Assembly: GCA_020744225.1 (NCBI GenBank)
Contig: JAGMWG010000009.1
Span: 930,001 to 994,000 of the forward strand
Direction: 5' to 3'
Source: Paraphoma chrysanthemicola
Lineage: Eukaryota > Ascomycota > Dothideomycetes > Pleosporales > Phaeosphaeriaceae
Length of the DNA stretch: 64,000 nt
The position numbers and the translations under genes were made by a program. Below are positions 1-9,300 of this stretch, one piece after another (within the stretch, counting starts at the first letter, position 1; each line of letters begins with the position of its first letter). Under the pieces are notes generated by a model. That model did no database searches. It saw only the letters and a program-made list of their open reading frames with translations, and was not told the DNA's origin.

Positions 1-1337
1 CATCTCGCGCTCAAGGCCAAGAGCGGTAAATAGACGTCCAGAAAGATTGTCGAAGGCTAGATGGCGCGGGGCTAGATCTTGTTGTACGATGTGCATTGGG
101 CGGAGCATGTGGATTTTCTTGTTTGTCCGGGTTGGCTTCAAAGTGTTTGAGTACGGGATACAAGACCAGGCAGGCGACGTGTGCAAACGAAAAACATCGA
201 CTTATAAATTCTCTTACGATAGATCACGCGGTTTGGAGACTTTTTTTCTTGGAGCGCGGGCTACATAGGGCATGGTGTTGGTAGGCGCATTTTCTTGATG
301 CCGCATTATGAGCCTCGGATTCGCGAGCCCTATTTCTTTTTTTTAACAATTGTTCTTGGGTAATTTCATGGGCGCAAAGATTTAAGTCTGAATGCAAACA
401 ATTGAAAAACTTCAAAAATGAAACAAAACTTTGACTGTGACCAAGTGAAAAGTAGACTCGAAGAAACAACACATGAAGCATAACAGCCATATTCCCAGAG
501 TCATGCCGAGATACACAAAACGTGTCACGAGGTAGGTACAAAATCCAACCAGTGCAAACACGACTCAGGAATCTCCACCCGATCTCTACTTTCCCCACCA
601 ACACAGCATCCTTCACTTCCGCAACGGCCTTCTAGAAGGAAAAAAACAGCCTCGCGCTCTATCCATACCCAATCCAGCAACTCCATGCCGATCATCCCCA
701 CACGTGACACCCCAACCCAGCACAGCCCCACCCGCGCACAGACTCGTTCAAGTCCGTGGCTCAAGGCTGCTCAGCCCTCCGCAGTATTCTTTCCTATCAG
801 AGACACGATCACCAACGCAGTGACCGCCCGGGTCCGCGATGTGGTTGGTCTTGTTCGGAAAGAACGGTGCTTTAGGCTGAGTGCGGTGGGTAGGGCTGAC
901 TGATTCGGTGAGCATGGTGCGAAGAGTATGACGTTTTGGGACGCCTGATGATGAATGGTGTTGTTGTGTGTGGGTTTGGGGAGGCTGATTTGGGGAGGCG
1001 GTGTTTCTGGTTAGATGGTGAGATGGGAAGGAAGTATATAGGGTGGAGAGTTCGCTGTGAGGAAAGTGGTATCAACATTCACATCAACATCGTCACATCT
1101 TCGCAAGACAAACGGTCTTACATACACAATACATACACGAGTATCCTTTCTAGTCTACAGAATACGTCTTCAGAGAGAAACATTACATCCATCCAACATC
1201 GAAGACCTGTATACATAGCAATCACACCTACGACTCCACACACCCTCTATATCTCATCGCGCACACAAACCTCAACACATCGCCCTTGCGGCCAGATACT
1301 ACAAAATCCTCGATAAACGTACGCACAAGTCGACACA
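1..1337. other. Intergenic region with the leader of the glycine-rich gene
   Basis: I see no convincing gene. Open frames on both strands are short, overlap each other and match no family I know. The last 260 bases are rich in CA and poor in G, as in fungal 5' leaders, and lead into the start codon at 1338. A TATATAG element lies at about 1034. Confidence 0.5.
1034..1041 (+). promoter_or_regulatory. TATA-like element upstream of the glycine-rich gene
   Basis: TATATAGG lies about 300 bases before the start codon at 1338 and just before a long CA-rich stretch that looks like a transcribed leader. The assignment rests on position and sequence only. Confidence 0.35.
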
Positions 1338-1583
1338 ATGGGTTGCCACTCGTCAAAACTCCACAGCGACTACGACTACACGCCGCCTATGAGGCAAACG
1401 CGACGGAATAAGCGCCACCACTATGGCGGACATCATGGCGCGTACGCGGGCGGATATGCTGGTGGTGATGGTGGAGGCGGCGGATGGTTCTCTGGAGGTG
1501 ACGGAGGCGGTGGATTCAGTGGGGGTGGTGATGGAGGCGGCGGCGGTGGAGGTGGAGGTGGCGGAGGTGGAGGTGGCTGTTAG
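1338..1583 (+). CDS. Small glycine-rich protein with N-myristoylation/palmitoylation-type N-terminus
   Basis: An 81-residue protein. The N-terminus MGCHSSKL fits the N-myristoylation rule (Gly2, Ser at position 6) with Cys3 as a possible palmitoylation site, so I infer attachment to the inner face of a membrane. Residues 20-28 are basic and rich in Arg, Lys and His, which would help membrane binding. From residue 30 the chain is almost only glycine with some Asp, Ser, Phe and Trp, and it ends in a run of glycines and a final Cys. The C-terminal half is low complexity and disordered. The intronless frame follows a CA-rich leader and a TATA-like element. No enzymatic domain is present and I do not recognise a named family. 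Short low-complexity frames can arise by chance; the fitting lipidation signal argues for a real gene. Confidence 0.55.
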   Translation: MGCHSSKLHSDYDYTPPMRQTRRNKRHHYGGHHGAYAGGYAGGDGGGGGWFSGGDGGGGFSGGGDGGGGGGGGGGGGGGGC

Positions 1584-1850
1584 GGAGTGAAGATTGGGGA
1601 GATGGGGAGAGGGTTGAGTGGTGAAGTTTGATTGAAGAGGTTTCGAGTATGTTTGGGCGTTATTGGAATACCCTTGATCACTGTTGATAGTTCTACTGCT
1701 ATGTCATATTCTTCGAACACTCTACTGCGCCCTGACCTCGATGTGATAAAGTTCAAATCTCTCTATGTCCAATGCCTTACAGTAGCTGTTCTTGTTATGT
1801 ATCGTTGACTTGCACGTAAGGCTCGATATCATTCATCCTCGCAAAAATAT

Positions 1851-3372
1851 TCAAAATAATCTGTTCTGCCAGTTCCGAAATACGATCTCGGCTTGAACAA
1901 AGATGGCGTCTGCGGCTATTGCAAATAACATGAAAGAGAAGGCGATGAACAAGAGGAAAACGAAACCATACACTGCAATGACCAGGAGATAGCCGAAAAC
2001 AAGAACGAGATATGCGACAACAATAAGAATTATTTCACTGATTGACCAAATCCACGAAACGATTGCCGGTACGAGCCATTTAGCGGTGGAGCCGACTACC
2101 TTCAAACAGTGCTGTATGAGCGTCGTAACCGCGTGCCAGAGCACCTGGATGTGCAAAATCCCAGCAAGTCCTTGCCTCCGTCGTTCGGCCAACGACCCTG
2201 TGTATTTGAGAGAATCCAGCTCCTTGGGTGACCCATCAGAGGCGGGTACTACTTGCCGGCGTCTTGCATCTCGATTAACCACATTGGGCCGCCCGACTCG
2301 CGCTTTCGTCACCCAGCGTGGTTGTAGCCAGCGATGCTGTAACGCATCTTTGGCCGCGAGCCTTTGGTTCGGTTTTATTTGCATAAGCGCATGGACAAAG
2401 TCGATCGCTGCCGAGCTGAGCCCAAAACTCTTCAAACGCTGAAATGGGAATCCCCGTCTTCCTTCCTGGAATTCAAGAAGTGCATCAGTATCGAAAGTCG
2501 CCTGTCCAGTCATGGCCCGAGCGAGAGTCTCTCCCACACTCCACATGTCCGCACGGAAATCGTTTGCTTCCCATGGGTTGCCGTCAAAGGGACTGCCTCT
2601 GGTCTCTGGGGCCATGAAAGGACGAGTTCCAAGGATAGTGGTTGTTCCAGAGGCATCAACAGTACGCCTACTGAGCCCAAGGTCACAGAGCTTCACACAC
2701 CAACCGTCTGGCGGTCTGCTCTTGATAAGGATATTCTTGAGCAGAAGTTAGTCTGGGAGAGCAGAACCCGCTGAAAGAACTGGACCTTACGGACATTTTA
2801 ACATCTCGATGCGCGAAGCCATGCTGATGCATGAGAGACAAACCAGTAAGAACTTGTCGCGCGATATTCTGTACATGTTCCTCGCAGAGGGTGTTGTGCT
2901 CTTTGAGGTACGTACCGAGGTCGAGGTGCTCGCAGTACTCCATCGATAGATACAACCATTCTGAATCACTATACCAGCCGTAGAACTTGATGAAGAGGTC
3001 GTTGAACTAACCCGCTACTTAGCCGCAACCAGTAATTTCGCTTGCATGACCGACCTCTGGTTGTGAAAACTTGGCCAGCGCCTCGAGCTCACGTATGTAA
3101 CGCCGACCGTTATGGTTCCCGGTGTTGAGCTCTCCATGGAGACGCATGCTCTTGACAGCGCGAAGATGGCTGGTGCCACAAGGCTCAATCATTTGCTCCA
3201 GACTCACCACGCCGGATCCTCCATGGCCTACATTGTGTAGTCGGTGCCATTCTTCGTGGATCGATGCGCTTAGATCGCCAGTCTGTCGTGTGTGCGTCGT
3301 TATGTGTCCAGATATGCTGGCTTTCAGCCTCGTGCTTCTTACGAGCTCAGGGAGGCTATTTGCGTCGATCAT
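1851..3372 (-). CDS. Divergent protein kinase with hydrophobic C-terminal membrane tail
   Basis: Three exons: 3372-3055, 3006-2791 and 2735-1851, giving about 472 residues. The introns are 48 and 55 nt, and the second has a GACTAAC branch site. Kinase landmarks in order are a glycine loop (GHGGSGVV), the ATP lysine in RAVKSM, the hinge MEYCEHLDLG, the catalytic loop HRDVKMSN joined across intron 2, DLG in place of DFG (KLCDLGLS), and APE in PFMAPE. The lobes match the Ser/Thr kinases common in filamentous ascomycetes. The last 75 or so residues form two or three strongly hydrophobic segments with few charges before the end RNWQNRLF, so I infer a membrane-anchored kinase. The start at 3372 is the least certain part: the frame is open upstream to 3777 and further 5' exons are possible. 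The donor of intron 1 (GTCGGT) is weak. The substrate is unknown. Confidence 0.75.
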
Positions 3373-3697
3373 TGGAGAACAGTGAGGACCCTCCGGAAGC
3401 GCTCCGTATGTCACGTACAATTCTTTGGCGTGTGTTACATGAAGAAACAGCGACACAAAGACTGAAGAGGTGCGCTGCGGCTGACTTAGCCTGACTGTCA
3501 GCCTACCGGTGCGCCTGCATGCATTCGCATGCGCCACTCGCAACACAACCAATGTCGAGAAAGGTGGCGAAGCCTCGCGATCTGCTGGATCAGAGTGGAT
3601 TGCTGGAGCGATGATGTGGAAACAAACCCTCATCGTCAAAAATGGGAATATTGATCGAATACCCAATAGTAACGAATCGCAGGTATTCTGCGACTGT
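3373..3697. other. Gap between kinase and 2EXR genes
   Basis: The kinase frame stays open through this stretch on the minus strand, so it may hold a longer N-terminus or a 5' exon, but its translation matches nothing I recognise. Otherwise it should be the kinase promoter and the 3' end of the next gene. Confidence 0.4.
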
Positions 3698-4603
3698 TTA
3701 TGCCCTTTCCTTCTGGCCATGAGATATGTTTGAAGCAGGTAGAGTAGGCCGCGCTGCTTGTGCATTTGATCGTACACGTAAAGGACTCCTTGGGGACCGC
3801 AAAGTGTGCTCTAATTCCACTGCGTACTCATCACCTACACCTGTCACTTTTGGTCTTCGCACAGCACAGAGCAGCTTGAATGGCTCGAGCACCATTTGCG
3901 TCTCTGAGAAGTTGGCTGCATCTTGGACCCGATGTACTCTGCCACTTGGAAATCTTACCCGGCTGATAGCACCATCAATCAGATGGAGCTCTAGCCGGTG
4001 TAACGAGGGCACAATAGCGAGCAATTCCACAAGCTCAAGGACTTTGGATCGTATGCCAGCTGGTAGACCGCGCCCCCCACAATTGTACTTGATCATGCCA
4101 GTGTAATCATCCACTGACTCGACATTTATGATATAGTTCTTTATCCTCAGCAGATTTCGTTGCGAGAAGTGTTCGAGGAATGGGTATGTTCGATTCGGCG
4201 TTAAATTGTTCGCGGTCCGCCATCGGTACCGGAAGTTAATCGCGTCAAAGGTGACATCCACCACGAATGTGTTGTCTCCATACAGCATGTCTGTCGTCTC
4301 TTCATGTATCTGCCGGTTCACCGCAAGCACATTGGTGCACCCGCGCCGCCAGACGATGTCGTTGCCAGTCTCGCGGTCGGTTCGTGGCATTGTGCGAAGC
4401 ATGCGCCAGCCCCCGTCGCCATTTTTCTGTCGCACAAAAGTCAGATTGTATTCAGACTTTGCGGGCGGATCGGGGGACTGCTGGTAACGCACATCGAATG
4501 TTGTTGTGTGGGGTAGGATGTTTGCATAGATGAGGCGTCGTAGCTCTATTGGGAGACGCAATAATGGCGCGACATTGGTAGAACCACCTCCCAAAAGCTG
4601 CAT
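3698..4603 (-). CDS. 2EXR (F-box-like) domain protein
   Basis: A single-exon frame of 301 residues. Residues 14-32 (LLRLPIELRRLIYANIL) and the later VNRQIHEETTDMLYGDNTF block are the two signature parts of the 2EXR family, which is greatly expanded in filamentous ascomycetes and resembles F-box proteins at its N-terminus. The second half is a mixed alpha/beta region ending in a basic tail. F-box-like proteins act as substrate adaptors of ubiquitin ligases, but for 2EXR proteins that role is not shown and I do not assign it. The frame is intact. The gene is divergent from the F-box-like gene at 5221. Confidence 0.8.
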   Translation of the reverse strand: MQLLGGGSTNVAPLLRLPIELRRLIYANILPHTTTFDVRYQQSPDPPAKSEYNLTFVRQKNGDGGWRMLRTMPRTDRETGNDIVWRRGCTNVLAVNRQIHEETTDMLYGDNTFVVDVTFDAINFRYRWRTANNLTPNRTYPFLEHFSQRNLLRIKNYIINVESVDDYTGMIKYNCGGRGLPAGIRSKVLELVELLAIVPSLHRLELHLIDGAISRVRFPSGRVHRVQDAANFSETQMVLEPFKLLCAVRRPKVTGVGDEYAVELEHTLRSPRSPLRVRSNAQAARPTLPASNISHGQKERA

Positions 4604-5220
4604 TACTCTGAATAGTCACTGCAAGGAGGTCCCAAAGCGTCCGCTTGGAATGTCTTTCTTCGTTGTGTTCAGCGGCCATTGCGGAGCAACCACCTCCATT
4701 GACGCCATCAGTCGGTCTGGAACCCGCACCACCTCCGATTGGCTGCAGAATCCGGGGTCGGCTTGGCGTTATTTACCAACCTACGTGATCGCGATGATGA
4801 CTCCTTTCCTCCTCCAACCACCAACCATGACAACAATTGCAACTGGCCCTTTGGGCTTTGCATCGACTGCAATCATGTTCTCTGAGACGTTCGAGATTCC
4901 TGCTTATAGCCCCAACGGAGGGGTCCGATTTATCTAAGCCCTTTGCGACTTGTCGGTGACGAGATAAGGATATCTTGCACCGGTAGACCATCAGATCGTA
5001 TACAGATCAAGGTGAAGAGAATTCTGAGAAAGGAGGGACGGAAGCAAGCCTTCGCTTCCAGACACACTACCGGTGTGCTCAAATTCAGACTCATAAGTCA
5101 AGGAGAGATAATACAATAACTCTCAATAAGTAAGGTCAACCCGAAGTACTCAGGCTGTCGAACTGACTTGCGCTGTTTTAGTAATTTGCAATTCGATTCA
5201 TAATCATCCCCGCCGTCAAT
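4604..5220. other. Divergent promoter region, 2EXR and F-box-like genes
   Basis: The two flanking genes are transcribed away from this 617-base stretch, so it should carry both promoters. No open frame here matches a family I know, and I see no clear TATA box. Confidence 0.45.
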
Positions 5221-6300
5221 ATGCTGTTCGAAGATCTGGCCACAGAGCTGGTTACGCAGGTGTTCTTTTCGTGCAACACTATCGTAGACGTCCTTGCGCT
5301 ATCGTCCACCTGCCACCGCTTCCGAAAGATCTATACCTCCTCACAGCGTCTCGCCATTCTCGAGACTACCGCCGAAACTCAATTCGGACCACTCGAGGAC
5401 CTCACTCAGCTGCTCACCCACAATGCAAGCCAGCCAGCCCACATCATCCGCGAGGTACCCTTCTCGCTCGCTCTGCTGAAACAAATCGTACACTGCGGTC
5501 GCGTTGCTGAGAAGTGGTGCGACATCTACCCCTTCAAGAAGTGGAAGTACAACTACGAGTACCGACGCCTCCTCACCAGCGACGAGAAGTATCGTCTTAG
5601 AAGGGCCGTCTACCGCTCGTGGCTCTACTCGCGCGCCTTCCACAACCGCAACCACCCACGCGAATTCCGAGCCACAAAGCCCATCCTGCAGAAACGTGCC
5701 GCCCTGCTTCACAACTGGAACACCTGGGAGCTCGCCGAGATCGCAGACGTCAACCAAATCATCCGCGACGTGCTCTACAACAACGTCTGCCCCTCTAACG
5801 GCACCATCGCACGCAAATTCAAGAAACGCTTCCCAGACAACGACCAATCCCTCCTCTTCAACATCCACCTCAACTACCCTCCTCCAGCGCCCGCACAAAC
5901 GCATAACCCCTTCGCCGCACAATACCACATCACAACCAACTCCCTCTTCTCGCACTTCAACAACACACCCACATATACCGCGCGCTACACATCCTCCAAA
6001 TTCAGCCTGCTGCCCAACCACGAAATCGGAGCCGAGGGCTGGGGCGACGACATCCCGCACTACTATGTCATTGAGGACATGTTGAAGCTGGATCCCGAGC
6101 AGATCATGTGGCTGAAGGATAATGCGCCGTTGAAAGGGATGGTGGAAGGGTATGTGAGGAGCTTGGGCGAGTGGTTTGAGAATAATGGCGAGACGTGGAT
6201 ACAGACGCTTGAGTGGGTGTTGAATGAACGGGGCGAGGATGTGAATGCGTTTGAGTGTGCGATTCGGGATGGGGATCTGGGTGTTGCTGTGGTGGAGTAG
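5221..6300 (+). CDS. F-box-like protein
   Basis: A single exon of 359 residues. The first 45 residues (LFEDLATELVTQVFFSCNTIVDVLALSSTCHRFRKIY) fit the F-box pattern of an L..L..E....I/V start followed by a helix with L..S..C..... The rest is helical with a tract rich in aromatic residues (EKWCDIYPFKKWKYNYEYRRL). It ends with an acidic helix. F-box proteins bind Skp1 and recruit substrates to SCF ubiquitin ligases; a substrate cannot be told from the sequence. The start codon at 5221 puts the F-box at the very N-terminus, as usual for the family. The frame is intact. Confidence 0.8.
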   Translation: MLFEDLATELVTQVFFSCNTIVDVLALSSTCHRFRKIYTSSQRLAILETTAETQFGPLEDLTQLLTHNASQPAHIIREVPFSLALLKQIVHCGRVAEKWCDIYPFKKWKYNYEYRRLLTSDEKYRLRRAVYRSWLYSRAFHNRNHPREFRATKPILQKRAALLHNWNTWELAEIADVNQIIRDVLYNNVCPSNGTIARKFKKRFPDNDQSLLFNIHLNYPPPAPAQTHNPFAAQYHITTNSLFSHFNNTPTYTARYTSSKFSLLPNHEIGAEGWGDDIPHYYVIEDMLKLDPEQIMWLKDNAPLKGMVEGYVRSLGEWFENNGETWIQTLEWVLNERGEDVNAFECAIRDGDLGVAVVE

Positions 6301-6389
6301 TGGTCATGGTTGTGAGGTAGTGCATAGCGAAGCGTAGCATATCAGCATGTTGGAACCAATTAATTTACTTTTCGGCATACATCATGCTA

Positions 6390-9300
6390 TCATATATATC
6401 GCTCATCATCGTCGTCTCCAAACCTCCGCAACTCTCCTTCTCTCATTCCTCCCTCAAGCACTCGATCCAACCTCTCCTGCTCTCTGTCCCTTTCCGCCCT
6501 CCTCTCCTTTCCTTTCCCCTTCCCTTCGTCCTTCTCACGTCTCCTTTCATCCCCTTTGTATTCTCCCCTTTCAATCTCCCTAACCCTTGCCCTCAATCGA
6601 TCTCTTTCCAGACTCATTCCCACCTGTGCCTGTCTCACCGTTTGTCCTTCCTCCGCCCATATCTCATGCTGCATGACAATCGCCAGATCTTCGTCATTAT
6701 CCATGCCTCGTTCAGCGTGGTCGATCAGGCGGGTGAGATGTTCGATGCGTTTGTTCAAAGTGGCGAGTTTGTGCTCGCGAGATTCAAGGGCTGGTTGGAC
6801 TTCTGGATCCGGGTTGTTAATGGTATCATTTAGATCGGGTGTGAGACTGCTGCTGGCTTCTTGCTTTGCATCTGCGGAATGTACATCGCCTTTATCTTGA
6901 GTACTAGATTCATCAATCGCTTCGGATACATCCTTCGCATCCGATGTGCTTTCTGTTCACATGTCAGTAGTGCCAACACGCCAATCACAAGGTTGCTACT
7001 TACCATTCAGCTTGTGAAGCCTCAATGAGGTTTCCAAGATGGTACGTGTTTCATCAATCGAGCGCCCAGTCTGTTGTGCGAGACTCTCAACCTGCTCCTC
7101 AGTGGGATGAGTTGAGGTCATGTTGGCTTTGAGCCAGTCTCTGAACACGTCTCTCGAAGAGCGCTTGCTTTGGTGTGAGGGTTCTTCCTTTCCACCGTCA
7201 TTTGCTCGTCCCGCTGCTTTGCTTCTGCTTTCTCGTGCGTCCCTTGTTGAATTGAGATGGTCTCTAATTTTCTGACTCTGATCAGCCCATGCTTGAATTT
7301 CGCCTCTTCTGAGAACACGATGCACCACCAGACTATCAGCAGTCTCATCAAAATCCTCTTCTGCATCTAGCAAAACTTGTGCTTCAATGATGTGCTTATC
7401 GATTCTGGTCCAGCGTGCCCCGAAAGGCGTCGGATAGCTGAAGTACTCATCGATATCCACTGTGTCGAGGTTGACAGCCGAAGAACCAGCAGCAGGATCG
7501 AGTGTCGGGCTGGGTGGAGTATCTTTGAACTCGGACGGGTCGCGAATCTCAGCTGAAGGCAGCGTAGATGATTCATCGTCGGGATTAAGTGTGTGAAGCT
7601 CGATGTTCATCTTGAGTCTTTCTGCTTCTTTTGATAGAGCACTCATCCCTATGCTTACTCAGTACAAGCCTTAGCGACTTAAGGATGGAACTCTGGACTT
7701 ACATTCCGGGTTTGGAGTTTCGTCTTCAGCGACCTGGTTTGATGCTTTCAACGAAGTGTTTTGCGACTGGACTTCCTGCTGATGCTGATACTGGTGCGCA
7801 TCTGTATTCGTACCCTTCTGAGGTGTCGCAATCCACCAGTTTTCGAGGTCGATGGCGGGTATGTGTGCCTTGCCCTGTCTTTCCAACGACTCAAGGGCCA
7901 TTCTAACCTGGCCTCGACTCAAGTGGACGCCATCGGCAATATCATCAACATGTAGTGCTCCACTCAATGTTGAGCCACCTTTCTCCACGAGAAATCCGTG
8001 GACTTTGCGGGCATCGCGATCAGCGAGCGATTCTTGTAACAAAGCATCTGCGTCTACGCTCGCTCTTTGTTGACCGGTGCCCATAAGAAGGAGGTCTGAA
8101 CCAACGAGATCGTCTTGTAACTCGTCAGTAGACAATACCGGGAGATCCTGCGGTGGATGCGAGACGACCCAAGTATTGTTATCCACAGTCCTGTGAATTT
8201 GCCCCTCGCTTTCCAGCTCATCTAGAGCTGCGTGTACCTCAGCTGAAGTTGCACGAACTGCCGAGACGATCTTGTCAGTCTTCAAGCCAATGTACGAGCC
8301 CGGTCGAGACTTGAGGTCAGCCATGAGACAAAGTAAGATACGCGTTGCCAGCGGACTTCTGGACGCATCGTAGAGATCAAATGCAACCTCTCTTCCTCGT
8401 CGGTCTGGATTGAGAGTTGATGTTGCTGCACTTAGTCTTTCCATCTTGGTTTGCAAGTCAGATAGGCCACCGCTCGCTCTTTTAACCGAAGCGAGTTCGT
8501 CCCGGATATGGTTCCAACACTCGGTGGCCGTCGGGTCTTCGCCCGTGGCAACTTGGTCCATTTGTAGATGAGCGGGCAACGGCCCTTCATCTTCCGATTC
8601 CGCGTTGGCGACAATGTGCTCGGACTGCCCAATGACTTCCTGAAGCTTGCCCCGAAGAGACTTGCAGTCGGCGTCACTGCTGCACTGGAACAAAAGACTG
8701 ACTTTTTGGTGTGATCCAGCTGACCAGCGTTTGACCTTGAAAAGTATAACCTCTGGCGTGGTTTTGCGTCTTTTGACGTTGGTATGTGGGCCAAAATGGT
8801 AAATGTGAAGCAAAGTGTTTCGGTCGTGTAATTCCACCTTGTCAACATGAGCACTAATGTGAAACTGTTCAGGGCTCAGAAGTCTCCACTCTGCAGCCTC
8901 CTCGGACCATTCGAGCACGCGTGCTCGGTACGGGCCTTGTTGTCTGTGTAGCGGCACCTCGACCTCTGCTCTATGGATGGTCACACCTGGTGGGACAATG
9001 TTGTCTTCAGCTTGATCTTCAGCACTGGTGCTAAGTGGTCGATTTGGCGTGACAAAAGGCTGACTTCGTTTGCCATCACGATAACTCATCTCCACAACCT
9101 CCAGAAGGCTCATTGAAATAGGAAACATTTCTGCAGGAACATCCAATCTAAAGCTTAGGCCGTTCGCGTCAGGCTTTCGATAGACAGAATGATCTAGCTG
9201 CATGTTCATATGCCAGAGAACAGTCTGAGCGAGCGAATAGCCCTCTGCACAGAGGTCACGGCCCTCGATGTAGAGTTTACGAATGTCTTTGCATGTTTCG

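Noticed and set aside
5341..6060. Long minus-strand frame of 239 codons opposite the F-box-like gene
   Set aside because: It lies wholly inside a conserved plus-strand gene, has no motif and follows from the codon bias of that gene.
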